The notes under the pieces were generated by a model. That model did not search any database. It saw only the letters and a program-made list of their open reading frames with translations, and was not told the origin of the DNA. From the NCBI GenBank assembly GCA_013365325.1, contig JABVXV010000010.1, positions 496,001 through 560,000 on the forward strand: a stretch of DNA of 64,000 nucleotides. The letters run 5' to 3'. A program made the position numbers and the translations under genes. Origin of the DNA: Dipetalonema caudispina. Taxonomy: Eukaryota > Nematoda > Chromadorea > Rhabditida > Onchocercidae. Below, in pieces: positions 13,247-28,200 of the stretch; within the stretch, counting starts at the first letter, position 1; every line of letters starts with the position of its first letter.

Positions 13247-16200
13247 ATGAGTATTGACACATTCCATAACACTTCTCTTCATATCGGGGACGTGATATCA
13301 CTGTATGCAGAAGAGCAACACCGATCAGTGGAAGATCGTTCGGAGGAACGCTTATCTCCCAGAACAGGATTTTTATCAACACTTGGGTATGCTTATCACA
13401 TATATTATTATTTTCATAAGTCCACTTATGACTATAGCATAGAATAAAAAGGATAATACTACTATTGACGAGGAATTTTGCAACGAAATGTAACAGCATC
13501 ACAATATAATAAATCGTAAAGTCATGCTAAAAATTTTAAGTATAAATTGAATAGTTTTGTTTGACAGTTGCATCAACTATATGCTGTGAAGTACCGAAGT
13601 TGTCGCATTACCAATCTCATTTTTTTGAAAGATCTAATCCCTTTTTTTGTTTTTAATTTAATTAATTTCACGAATTATGTTACAGTCTTGTTGATGATAG
13701 ATGCATTGTGGAGGTTGGTAATGGTACTCCTGATTCACCGCCAAAGAAATTCCGAGGTATTATATGATTAATTTAATGAGTGAATGCATTGCAATAAATA
13801 ATGTTTTGTATCAATTTTAAGCCAAGTAATTTATTAGAAACCCTATCAATTTTCCGAACTATTGTTTGGTTAAGAATAATATACTTTCATGTACTAAATG
13901 ATTCAATTCACATATCACAGTGTTATATTACGTGTTACGATATCCTGGAAAGTTTTTCTTGCAATCACGGTGGTGGCTTGGGAAAGAAATCACACCAGAA
14001 AATTGCACTTGACATAGTAATGCATTAAAAGTGATTCAGATTTAGAATCTGAAACCACTATATTGAAATGTTTTCAGATTTTGGAATGGATTGCTCATAG
14101 TTTAGGGGTTCACATTTTCAGATTGCTTATTTCGAGTTTGCCCGATTAATCGATATGCGGCGCAAAAGCAATTTTGGACGGAACAGAAAAAATTTCAAGC
14201 TGGTGAATCACTTTTTGAAGAAGATATGCTAAAAAAGTTGAAGCATGCTGCAGATAAAGAAAAAGAACAAAACGATATTGAATATAAAAAAATGCTTGGC
14301 GTAAATGTGCAATACGGTAGTACCATACAAGTATCTTGTTACCTGAAATATTTATTTTTTCTTATTTTTTGTTATTCTTGAAATGTTTTTATTTTTCAGG
14401 AGTTTTTGTTCATAATCAATCGGTTGTGTTAGTTCTGATTCGATCACGAGTCTTTATTTACAATTAATAAGCTGTTTAAATGTCTGATTGTTTTTTTTTT
14501 TTTTTTTTTTTTTTTTCTAAAAAATCTGCCAGTAAAATCTGTTTGCAGTTGTTGCATGTTAAATCAGATAAATATCTAACAGTGTTGAAAAATTCACCAG
14601 CCAAATTGGAGCGCAATGCGATGAAAGTATATTTGGATAAAAATGGTAATGAGGGCTCATGGTTTCATGTTGAACCTGTATACAAGCATTCCTTCCTTGG
14701 TGATAATGTTTGTTTTCAATATTTTTCATAAACTGTTTGATTTCTAACAACAATTTCGAAATCTTTTTTCCATAGTAATTCATGAGCAAAAAGCTTAAAT
14801 TATGAAGAATTTAACAAAATAAATCTTAATTTCGAGTAAATTTGTGCTGATTTTATTTTAGGTGAATGCTGGGGATAGGATTAGCTTGGTGCCATATTCA
14901 TATTGTCCAACTTCGAATATAACAGGACATATTAAACCTCAATTACATTTATCACATCTAAGGTAATAGCGCTTTTCACCGATGGACATAGGTCAGTATT
15001 CTGTTTGCTGGAGAGAAAAAGTCTGATGTGATTACCAGGGATGAATATTTTTGGCCTTTCATCTTCCTTAAGTTTTTATAAAAGTCATATATCCATAGGC
15101 TGGATATTTCCTTGTTCGCTTTCACAATCATTAAATCAATTTCCTATCAGGTTCATAAGCATTCATTATGTGAAGATATAGTTATTATTTCTCTCAATCC
15201 TTCATAACCCCGAAGTTTCCAATCCATCTTTTTTCCAGCAAGTCGGTTTACATTTAATGCATGCTGTTTTCCAGCAGTTTTCTCTGAGTAGTCTTCAAGT
15301 GTCACTCTAAAAAAATAATACGATCATATATTGGATATTGTTTGAATTTAGTACGGAAGCTCTCACTATTAAATCAGAAATACAGTTTTCAAGATCTAAT
15401 GTTGTTGCAAATTTTGTGATATTGATTTTTTTTTTTCTAATTATTTTTTAGTTTACCGGATCATCCAGTTGGGTTTGAAGTAAATTGTTCAAATGAGCTT
15501 ACCGAATGGCAGGTTTTGATGTTCTTACAGTTTGACGAAAATCAAGCAAATATTGTGAAATCTGTAGGTTTTCCTGCCTTGCAGATTTGGTAGAATTAGG
15601 ATTTGTTCATGTAAAATTAGGGTTTGTGCAAAACTCATAAATCATACAAATACAATGTTGAAATAGTAATTCTGCAGAAATGTTGAAGCATATATTATTC
15701 CAAATCTTTGCAGGGAGACGTCATACGACTTTTTCATGCCGAACAGCAAACATTCCTAACATTAGACACGATACCGAAAACAAATAAGGACGCTGTATTT
15801 TTGCGCTTAACAAATCGTCCATCTGCAGCCGATGCGACTTCTTCACGAGCTTTATGGGAAATTCAGGTTGCTTTCGGTTTATAATTTTAAATATATTGAT
15901 TTAATTGCTTGTTTATTCCGCACAATGTTTCTGTTACTCTGAAGATAAACGATTTCTTTTATCAAACAAAAATTTTCAGGTTGTACAGACCGATTCATAT
16001 CGTGGCGCAGCAGCATCTTGGCTCAAAGAATTTCGTTTCAAACATTTAGCCACTGATATGTATCTAAGCGTAGAACGAATGCAACAAAATAAAGCAGAAG
16101 ATGCAACAACTGAAACAATACTATCTGCTTCTGGTATAATAATAAAAAAGTTGTGAAAATCAAGTCTTTTGCTAGCCGAAAGAAATATCGTTCATTATCA

Positions 16201-19200
16201 GTTATATGACAATTCTCCTTTGTTTAAAATACCGTCTTTTATTTCATCTTTCACTCGATACTTAGTTGTTCTTCACCACTTTGTATTGTTTTTCCTCTTT
16301 TTTTTTTAATTTTATCAGTTGTGAAAAAGCTAAGATATTTTCGTGGATACATCACTGAAAAAGTGGAACGCGTTTTAGCCAACTTCAGTTTTTCAAATCT
16401 TTCCAAAAAGAAAGTTATTAAAAGCTATATAAAAATATTCTTAAGCAAATTTAGAAACCGAGTGTTGTAGCGATGAGTGGTATTGTTTGGTACCAAAACA
16501 TTCAGAAAAACCAGAAACTGATGAATCTTTACTATTTGTATTGGATCCATGTACCTTTACGAAGGTAAAATGAACCATTTTTAAATCGGTTTTGACATTC
16601 AAATGATAGTATAATCATTTTAACTTATCCGACAAGTGTTTGCAACTTATCAGTAGTGATCTTAGAATACCAATCCAGTCAAATCTTCTTGAACCGACGG
16701 GGAATTTCAGTATCATAAACTTTCTATATTTAATACTGTGATTTTATTTTACCAGAATACTATTTAGAATGGCCATATTTTTTTAATCTGCTTTAGACAA
16801 ATTTCCATGATTTATCTTTTTATCAGGAATGGGGAAAAAAGCCAATGTTTGATGTTAGGAGTACTCATATTCGAAATTCATATTATTTTCGGAAATTACA
16901 GAAGTGATTTATTTTTTAACAGATGGATGCCAGAATCTCACAACGAACTTATGTGCGCCTTTGGCACGTATGTACGAATACTTGGATTCATACCACTGAT
17001 CCTACCGAAAAACAAAACTTGTATCATTTCAGGTCAGAAATTTTTTCTATGAAATAAAGATGTTTTCCAAAAAAAAGAAAAAAAACAAGTCATGTACAAA
17101 CTTTTGCATGCATTGATGCTTTTTTGATTTCTATTAATACATTCAGTCAATGATTTCAGCAAGAATGAGAAAGGTTGGGTAAAAGTAGTTAGCGCAAATT
17201 TCAAAATCGATAAAGAAACATTTGCACTTCTTCCTGTTCGTCCAGCCGAAGTTCGCGATCTGGATTTTGCGAATGACGCATGCAAAGCATTGCATGGTTT
17301 CGTCAAACTGATCGAAAGCGGGAAGATCATCTCTAAGGGACCAATGAAGTAATTTCTAAGGCTTTTTATTATGTTTTAGAATAGAAGCGCTATTTAGCGA
17401 ATATCCTTAGAGGTGGGAATTTTTCCTGGAAGTCAAAATTGTTACTGTAAGTGTTGAAATTGCCTAATAATCCTTAAGTTCTTTTTATTATCACTTGGGA
17501 ATGTTTGCAGTGTAACGATACAATTATTAACAGAATGCATATATTTCGTGACAAATCAGTCCAATCACATGGCTGATCCGATCAAAATTGTAGATTTCAA
17601 GCCACCAAGAGATCGACAAAAATTGCTTCGTGAACAGGGTGTTCTTGATCAGGTAATATTTTATATCCGATATACAAAGACGTCCAATAATTTCCTCAGC
17701 TTAATTTTTGGTGTAACTTGTTAGAAGAAATTCAGTATTAGTTCACTTGTTATACATTGATACTTCAGAATCAATGTACCATAAATGCCACAAATTTGCA
17801 TCGTTTATGGAAGTAAAATTCAGTTCTTCTCGGAAGTATAAAAAGTTCAAAACATTAATGGCGACGAGAAATCAAAACACCATAGCTTTTTAGAATCCCG
17901 CTTATTAATTTAGTATGTTTCTGGGTAATATTGATAATATAAATGAGACTAAGACTTGAGTTCGCTTTTCGTAATAGTAGTAAAACATCTCATTCGATCC
18001 AACCAATCATTAGGCTGTTGTTGGCATAAATTGTTTTACTTGGCTGGCTAGCATAAGTTAGTATCATCAACTACTTCCCCCTCAAATTAACGTATCTTCT
18101 TCTAAAGAATTATTTTAAATCTGATGTACAATAAAACAAAAAACCCTTTTTGGACCATTTAAAAGGATAGCTTCTTAAATTGTAGCTGCAGTTGTTCAAT
18201 AAATAATCCATTTCAGGTTTTTGCACTGTTACGAGTGCCATTTTTACCACGAAACGGTAATGACCCTAAACCTTTGTTATGTTCACCACATAAACTCAGT
18301 GAAAAGGGAAATGAGATCTTCAAACGAATTTTCCACCTTTGCTATTCATTGCTTAGGTATTACCTTCTCTCACTTATTCTGGAAATTTTTAAAAAATAAT
18401 GAAATGTGATGCCCCAAATTCTTTTGGAATCATACCATGCGAATGTTTCTTGTTTCAACATGTATAAAAGGAAAGCAATGAACTGCTGAATGATTTTCAT
18501 ATGATGTCACCCTGCTGAACTGAAATTTACAAACTTTTTGTTACTAGAAGGTTCTTTCATCTGTAGCAATAACAATATAATTTCCGACTCTGTCTGATAC
18601 GTACTTTTCGGATTTTATTTGTCCAGTATGTTGACCAGTCTTATTCAGATTATTGACTTCAGATGGCAGAACAGAAGGGAGACTGAAAAGACCCGAACGA
18701 TTCGCAGCAATCATATTTCGTTGATTTGTTTGTTAATCATACGGACAGACGTAACTTCGGATACTAGATATCGCTGTTTACATATACATACACAGTTTTA
18801 CTTATTTATTCGTATGTTATGGTGCGGACAGCTTGGAATATGTACTCTCTCAAATTGTCGCTTAATTTTAGGTATTCACAGGTGGGTTACCGGAAAAACC
18901 AAGAATACCTGGCGGAAAAATTTGGCCAAATACAGGAGCAGATTGGATTTGACTTGCTTGCAGAAGATACAATGACTGCTGTTCTCCACAATAATCCGAA
19001 ACTGTTAGAAAAATATGTTAAGAATCCGCATGTAGAGCGTTTTGTGGAACTTGTTCGCAAAAACAAAGCCGGTAGGTACGTTGTCCATTTTTTCGAAAGT
19101 TATGATAAGTTTAGTTAAGTTTAATTTAGCTTAACTGGATAGAGCTACTCAATAGATTGCGTTTTCCGATTAAATCATAACTGCCATCCGGATCACATTG

Positions 19201-22200
19201 TCTCACGACTCATATTCGACTAATACAGCTGTTGTTAGCGTAATTATTTTTTGAATTTTGCTAGATAAGCTAATCAGTTTAGGTTCTTGGATTATTTGGC
19301 AGATCTCTGTGTTTGTCGCGGTGAAGCCAACAAAAAGATTCAGGAATTGATCTGCAGTTGTGTGTTAAACGAATTGAATCGCGACATCTTTATTAGCACG
19401 ATCAGTTATGATAAGGTCAGCTATAAATTATGTTTTCATAGATAGAAATCCAATTTTTGTGGAGAAATTTTGCGTTAATAGCCTGTAAATGCAATGTTCT
19501 TAAGTCAATTTCACTTTAAAATCATAACGTTACACAAATGTTTAAAAAAAAAACCGTCCTCTCAGGTATTTTGGTACTTCTTACCTCTTCGATATCCTGT
19601 CAGTAAGTTTACGAGTTCGTATCATTAATTTCCTTTGAAAAAGAAATCATACATATTCTGTCCAATGTGAAAATTCTAGAGCAGTGACGAAGTATGGATT
19701 TGTTGGTCGAATTCCTACTGCAAACAGTTGGTGTCTGTAACAACGGATGCTGCTAAAGGTCAAATTGAGGATATCGAAATGCTTGACTATTACAAGTATA
19801 TATTTTTCAAGATGTTAAATAATAAATTGTACTGTACGATTATTTATAGTCTTATAACGTAGTTGTTTAGTTATTCAGAGTTATTTAATGACTTATATCA
19901 GGATATTGGCAAATGTTTTGAAAGCAGGTTTTTTAGACATCAATTAGATCTTCTAGCACAGATGTGTCAGGACCAGCAGTATCTCGCAATTGATCCTCCT
20001 CCTGAAAGACGCCTTCTGAATTTGAGTTTAGAATTACCAGCCGATTTGGTCCTTAGGTTTGCATTATTTTCGGTCTTTTTTTTTTTGTAGTCTGAATATA
20101 AAAATTCTCTTCTTTTGTTGGATGATTTGAAAAAAATGAAGAGATATACTAAAACGTTAGATTTTCAAAGTGCATTAATCACATGTATCTTTGGAGATCT
20201 TTTTTTTAATTTTGATTTGTTTTTAGAATTTGAAATTCTAGGTGCATTTCGGACACAAGATTACCGCAAGATTTGCGTGCTTCATTCACACGTCTCATGC
20301 TTCATCTGCATGTTATACGTGGTTCTCCACTTAATGCCGTACACCATGCCCGCTTATGGCGTGAGATCCCGCTACATGTCGCAATTTCCGGGTACTTCCA
20401 ACAATACTTTAAAAAGAAATAGATGGATCTCCCGAGAAAATGGAATTTCCATAAACTGTTTAATTAGTAATTTGTTGTAAAATGAGTGAGAGCTTTCTTT
20501 TGTGTAATACTTATTGTGTGAAAATCTTGCTAATAGTTGTCGTTGCAATTGAGTGCGGTATAGGAACTCAAGTCGATCTGTGAATGGTTACGCTGATAGT
20601 GGTCACGTACGTACTGGAGGAGAAGTTTTCGATAAGGTGTTAAAAACTGTCGATGTATATCTTGAGGAATTACGCAAAACAACACGAGAAGGCGAACCTG
20701 TTTTAGATCCAAGTGCATCTAAACTGAAGCAAAATCGACTAACGTTTGAGGTAGCATCTGTAATATTTTCTTTGAATGTTCTGTATTATGAGAGATTTAA
20801 CATTTTACTGTAATAATGGGTGCCATTAATATGATCATTTTCAGATCGTAACACTTGCACAAGCTTTGGCTCGTTTCGGATTCTACAGTTTTGCAGATTT
20901 ACTTCGTCTTGCTCAAAATTTGTTAGCTATTGCTGACAGCAGCCCAAGAAAACCTGAAGGTACTTTATAACAACGAGTAGTTTACAAGAAAGTGTTGTGA
21001 GATTTGAAATCTGTTACAGTTATTCTTGGACTGCGTGAATCTAAACGAGTGAAAATAAATTGGTGATTAGGTTTCGCAAAATATGTCTACTTCTATGGCA
21101 ATTTCGATTTGATCTGTAGTCCAAGAAAACTTTGTATCTCTTATATAGACTTTCAATTTTTTAGAGGATTTCTAAAAAATACGATGATAAGGATAGTATT
21201 TTCTCCTTTTTTCTCTTAATCCATAATCTATTTCCGATTATTTCCCCGTATCTAGCAAAAAAGAATCAAAAATTTTCTGTCATGAACACTGAACAACTTT
21301 CGGTGGTGTTGTTTAATAATACAAATATTTCATAGGATAGAATATATCGAAGTATTCATGACTGTTGCACTTTTCATTGCAACATTTCTTTTACGTAAGG
21401 CTTTTGAAGAAAGTTATCAGGTTTTGTAGTGTTGTTATTCCAGAGAAAACGGTGTTTGACAAAACGGCTTTGTTTCGACATGTGACATACTCAGTAATTG
21501 GTGCTAATATACTACAGAAAGGAGCTAAACAATATCATCCGCACATGCAGGCGGATTCGACGTGTACCGAAAATACTCTTCTTGCTAAAGAAAGCAAGCA
21601 AATGATTTTGCAAACGAAACTTATAATTGTTGAAATTTTGAATGTAAGTCTTTAACACTTTAACACCTGATCAATTAATGATATCCTACAGAAATGAATG
21701 GTCTAACAATATATCTTGAATGTTTGTATGGTTTTAGTTCATCATGGATGTACGTCGGGACTATCGTATAACAGTTGCGCTATCTTGGTTTAAAAAACAT
21801 TTTCCATGCGACGAACTCGGAGAACTTCTTTCCAAAGCAGGCAATTCATTTTCATGTTTTGTTAATGGTTTACGTTGTATATTTGAAATGATCTTCAGAG
21901 GAATTTTGTTTTACAGACTATAAGAGAAGTGTATTTAACGTGTTTTAGTTCTCTATGACATGAGGAAACATGCATAACATCTGTGAAATTTTAGTAAATG
22001 ATGCAAAACTTTATCTCTTTTTGGAAAGGAAATTCTACAAAGAATGAGAATTCCTTTTTTATTTGTTTTTGTAAACAGTTTCTTTCTTCTTTTTCTTTTT
22101 TTTTTTTTTTTTTTCTTTTTTTTTTTTCTTTTGGAGAAATTGTAATGATATAGTACTCGGTAAAACTCTTACGATAGTTTAAAATATTTATAAGTGAAAT

Positions 22201-25200
22201 TTCAGATTTGTCAGAGCACGACGCATCACAATTATATAAAGAGGTATTTCAAGATTGTGAAGAGAAGCTTGATTTTGATGGTAGAAATGGTCAGCTTCTT
22301 CTACGAATACTTCTGCAAATGACAATAAGTGACTTTTCAAAGCTAACTAGTACAGCTCTTACTGTATTGTTTCGTCATTTCACACAGTACCAAGAATTTG
22401 TGGAAGATCTCAAACAGGTAATTTGTCGCTTCGTACAAGATATTACCTATTCTAATTTTAATTGTTATCTAATTTTATGGATGAAGCTTCTAATTACTGT
22501 CACACTGATATTATGTTCTTGCTGGATGATAATAATTTCAAATGATCCGTGTTAAGAAGAAAATTAGTTGGAATAAAATAATCTTCGTTGTTCATAATTT
22601 TGTTAAGTAGCTGCAATCCTTCGAAAAGTGTACAGAGTTACTGTTTTCGTATAATTTAAATCGAAATTTCTAAAAGGGTTTTAAACGAATTCCCTGAAAG
22701 GATTCAAAAAATGCAATATATTATTAATTCCTACTGTTTAATGGTGATGTCGACCTCCGCTGGGTAAAAAAAGTGCGTACATATGTTAGGTATTACATAT
22801 TTCATTGCACTCTGTCATATGTATCCTGGAACTTACAATCTTTTTGTTTCGACAATTTAGGAATAGGATCTTTAATTCTGCCCCATATCCACAACAGCAG
22901 TAGAATACTAAACAGATGAAAATTACCGCAAAATTATGGCCGTGATTTTATAGTGATTTTTTTTCTGCTGGAGGGCAGAGCTGCAAAAAAACTAATTGGA
23001 GCAAAATTAAAGATCCTGTTCCTAAATTGTCGAATTTAAGGGCTCATGAATACCCTGAGCTAATATTGCTTCAATGTGCTAATATATGCTGTTAATTAAT
23101 ATAATTTTTGTAGGTCCAGTTGCTAGTCTCGAACGATGATGTGAAAAATTATCAACAGATTGACCGTGATTTGTTCATTTTGAAAATACTTACGGAAAAA
23201 AGCGAGCTCTGGGTACAAGCCGATAAAATGCAATCTGGAAATAGTAGTAATTATAGTTTCGAAGAACAAGGCTTAAGTCCTGAAGATTCGTCAAAGGCAC
23301 TCCTTTCAGCGTTCGTTTGCTTTCAGTTTGCTAAATAATGATTTTAAATAGTTCGGTAAATCTGAATAAAAAAAAATAAATTGTCCTATTGCGAAAAAAA
23401 AAAAATAAAATATTTTAGGATTTACAAGCAAACCACCAGTCAACAGTTGGAAGATAGTGGTTTAAATGCCTCTTGTGCTTTCCACAGCGCTGAAAGTTTT
23501 CGTTCATTGGTGGAGAAGATTGAACAACATTATTATTTAGCTAGAGATGAGTGCATTAAGTTGTTATGTGAGGTAAACTAAAATCAACTTCAGTAATTCG
23601 GGAATTTTAAGAAATTATGAAAATATTGCCGATAATTCTTCTTTCTAATTTTTTTCTTTTTTTTAAATAGAAAAGGGAAAAGGTGGTCACTGATAGTTTA
23701 GCATTCTGGTGGACTTAATGAGGTATTTTGATAAATGATTTCATAAGCCTGCTTTAAAATCCTTACAGAAGTTTAATGGGGTTGCACCCCTAGTTTGAAA
23801 ACGCTTCACTAGCGTGTTGGAAAGAAGACATAGATATAACTTAAGAAAGACACTGACAAAAATGAATTAAAATCTGTACCTAGATTTTTGTAACTTCACT
23901 CATTCTTATAAAGATTTTGTCGGTGCGTGAAATACAGTAGTTCTATTTCAATTTTAAAGTACTATTGATTCATATTTTCTTCTGAAGAAAAGAAATGGCA
24001 TGCTTCATGTACTTTTATTTGAGTGCACCTATTACAAGTATTTACAAGACATTTATCACAAATCAAAAAAGAAGTTTGGAAATCTAAGTGTACCATTTCT
24101 ATTTGTCTGTTTAAGAAGTGAAGATATGAATTTTGATGAAGAAAATGTACAACTTAAAGAGAGCCCTATTACTTTTAGCTGCTTCTCGGTGATGGTCGAG
24201 CGGAAGCAGCTTCGGCTTTATATGAATTGTTTGATCGTGCACCGCTTATAGGTTACCCTCTAGTAAGACAGGTATGTTATGCGAAATATTTTAAATAGTG
24301 AAAATTTTGAGAAATATTAGAAATTTGATACAGGAGAAGAGGTGTGCTGAAAGGTGACAGCAGTATGGAAGGAATTTAATATCTTTCTGATGTGTCTAAT
24401 CAACAACTTTTCGTACATCTCATCTTTGTTGTATTGCACAGTATACACCAAGAAAATAATAAGTGCATACGAACTTAGATTCTATATCGTGTAAAACAAC
24501 TCTGTTACAAAAATGACAAACCGGATAAGATGAATCAACAATTATTGCGGAATATGCGTGTACATGAATATGTTCTCGGATTTTTATCCATTCCATACGA
24601 CGAAGTTAGTTTTTAAAACTTTTTCATCAGATAAGTAAGGGAGCATCTTTGCTAAATATTAAAAATCTTTTTATAAAGACGGGGCAAGAAAAAAATGTTT
24701 TAATAGTTTATAAGCATTCTTTGTAAAATTTAATGTTATTGGTGTTTTAGAAGAATGATGCAGAAATGCCAAGACTTGTTACACTAAGTCATGAATTTTT
24801 GCAAAGTTTCTGCCGCAATAATATTGAGAATCAGTTTCGTTTGTATAAACATATTTCTATTGAACAAGATGCGAAAGAAGGATGTTTAAGGGTGAATACG
24901 GTATGACTCAACGTTATGATTTAGGAACCGTCTGATTTGTTGATAAGTCGCATTAGTTTGATGAAAGCTGTTTTGATGAATGGTATAATTTTCGTCGCAA
25001 ATACAAAACGTAGTAATAAAAAAAATATGTGGAGGGGAAATTGTTTGACTGATTTCTACGGCTCCAGCAATAGAATTCCAAAAATCTTGTCCAAAATATT
25101 TTGTGGAAAGGTAAATGACGCATTTTAATGTAGTAGCTGTGAAACGTGCTTAATGGCGTATTAAAATGTAAATTGGAAAATGCCTAGTACTTCAAATTAT

Positions 25201-28200
25201 GTTAGCTTTACCAAACAGTGAATGTTTCATGAATCTCACGATCTTCAGATGGAGGAAGTTGCAACACTGACAGCGATTTTCAAAAATAATCGTGTACTGT
25301 GTCAAAATGTATCCGATGAACTTATTGCTCACATTATAAATATGATTGAACACAAAGCTCGTAGCGCCGTGTACATAGAATTCTTACAAACTGTTGTCAT
25401 GGTGCAAGAGAAAGAAATTAAGTCGGCACAAGAAAAAGTAGCGCAAGAAGTAACTTTTAAGAATTCTCTCATTTCAACCTTTTATTCCCATTACAAGTTG
25501 CATATATGGCGATAGTCGTAATATCGAAAATCGAGATTGCAGAATGTTTTCATTTCAGATTTGTTCATCTTCTGATGATGTACGAGTATATTATGCAGAC
25601 AGTGCAAGTTTCGAGCAGCTAGAACAGTTGATGCAAAACACAGGCCCCGAAGAGCTAAATGCTGATCATCCACTACGTTATCACATCGATCTGGTACGGT
25701 ACGTATATAATTTCATAGAACTCACGGTTCCCGCATATCATTGATGTTGTTTGCCATATGAAAAAATAAAGATGTTTGTAGAAGCATTCTTCTGCTGTTA
25801 AATATACGCTTGATATTTTGACACCGATATTCCAGGCTTCTCGCTTTCTGCACGCGTGGAAGAAACAACACGACAGAATTGAAGTGCGCTTCTCAACTCT
25901 CCATGGACCATATAGTGCGCGTTTTAACGTCACCTTACTGTTTAATACAGGTTTGTTCTCATTTGCTATTTAGTCAATTTTTTCACAGTTCTGATTTTTT
26001 GTATTCACTTTGTCTACCAACTTACAACTGATGACTGAAAGGCATCTGAAGGAAGGAATTCGTCAAATTGACTAGCTTTTCATTATAGACAAATCGGAGT
26101 GGAAACTTCAGAGAGAAACAAACATCAAGACAACCTAGGCATAACTTAGGTTAACCTGCTATCGAATATCAGTAACATTGAGAATCATACGCATTTGCGG
26201 CTGTGCAGGTGAACGGAAAAAGGGAAAACTACCTGACATTTATTAAACGGTCACTGAATATGTTGAGCAACAAAAATAACTGCAAGCTTATAGCATATCA
26301 AAAAGGACTCATACCTATTCGACATACAAAGAAATGGGTATAGACAGAGTCATGCCCATTTCTTAATTCACGAAATTATCCGACTACAACATGATCTAAG
26401 CAAAAGTGGTATAACAAAATCACTATCTTTGTGATTATTGCAAATACGAGTTCTGCAATATTCATCTTGTTAAAATTGCTTCCTCTGTACAAGAAGTTTG
26501 ACCAAGCGAATTTAGTATTTCAAAGAGAGGAGTTGTGTTTTTCTTTTTCAAGGCATGGAAAGATTTAACCTATTCAATTACGTATTTAAAAATGAATAAT
26601 TTATTGATGACTTGTTTCAACTATTCTTCTAAGAAGATATATGCTGTTGAAATTGAATTGGTATTGTTATAGGTGAAAGATGTATACCTGCAATTTATGT
26701 TACACTGTTACATAGATGCGGATGCGGAAATAAAGGATATTGATAACTTTGATTTCATCGAAAGAATTCTGAAAAATATTCTCAGTGATATACAAATGTA
26801 TATCGACAGTTTATTGCAGGTTTTTATACGCTTTTCCTTTTTATTTTGAAATGCAAGACCGTGATCTGAAGACATTTAGGCTCTCAGGTCTTTTGGACAC
26901 AATTACAACATTATTATATGGAATTTGAAGATTTTTGTGTTAGTAAAATCGTGAATCAAGTTCTGCGAGTTATGGTTACATCTCATTAGCATCTGTTATT
27001 GAAAATATCTATGATTAATATGAAAGGAAACTTGGGAATCATCAATAGCTTTAAGAAACGATTACTTCTGGACTTAACTTAGAGTCAGTCTCCACCTTCT
27101 TTCAAAACTTTTATGTATGTAAATAGTAAGAATTGGTATTTTTAGCTGAAGACAAAAAAACCTATTTTATTACCTAACTCAGCACTCGAGGGATATGTCT
27201 GTCACACAGTTACCGAAGTACTGATTAAACTATTCGAAAGACCTTCAGCTCATCAGTTGATAGTGGAAATTCCGGTAGGTTTCTACACATTCGTTTCATA
27301 CTTTCGAATTAATTATTACTGATTTCACTTGATCAGTTTCATTTGATGTATTCTTGTTGAAGTAATTTAGTTGGATCCAGTTTGATAAGTAAAGTAACCT
27401 TCAATCAAAAGTTGTCAGCGAACTAAATAGTCAAGGCTCTGTCTTGTTTTTTTATCATTCCCATATGATATTTTCTGAAACTGTGTGTGAACTATAACTA
27501 AATTTTTTTTATTTTCTCAAGTTTTAGCAGCATCGTCAATTCTTCTCTAGAATAATTCAAAGCCTTAATCAACTGCAAGAAGAATTAGTAGGGAAAAACT
27601 TAACAAAAAATTGGTATCGCGTTGCAGAATGTGTTAAACGACTTAATAGACATGGTTAGCTTATTTTTATTATTAATAGTTCCTACATTTAGTACAAATT
27701 TTAGATTTTATTTTTATTTCTATTTTCACATCTAGCGAAAGTAACATCGTTTGCAGTTGTTAAAAGAGTATGTGGACCACTTATACATATAATAGTTCTT
27801 CATTTTTAAAATTTCAAGACATTTTTAAAATTTCAAGAAAATTTCAAGAGTTCTTCATTTTTTAAAAATTTCAAGATTAAAATTTCAAGATTTTTCAAAA
27901 TTTCAAGAGAATTTAAAATTTCAAGACTCAAGATTTTTTAAAAATTTCAAGATGAAGTCCTAAGAAGTCACTGCTATTCCAACTATCCGGTGATTCAATA
28001 ATTTTGTTTCAGCAGAAGAAAATGGAGTTATATTACCAGTTAATGGTTGTATGTCACCACCATCTACTGAAACAACTGTTAAACAGCGTTGGCAGTCAGC
28101 TTTTAATTCAGCTCGTTTTATCAATCAAGCAAATAAGCGAACCAAATCTCGTTTGTACGTTCCACGTTACGCACAAGTTACCGAAAGCTTTAGTGATATC

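Noticed and set aside
14401..14460. Possible extra itr-1 exon after an acceptor-like tttttcag
   Set aside because: The flanking exons 14122-14330 and 14549-14707 join in phase 0 with the conserved sequence continuous, leaving no room for an insert.
24907..25120. Open frame after gatttag within itr-1, considered as an exon
   Set aside because: Exons 24751-24891 and 25249-25449 join in phase 0 with family-like spacing; the frame adds an unconserved Lys/Asn-rich stretch.
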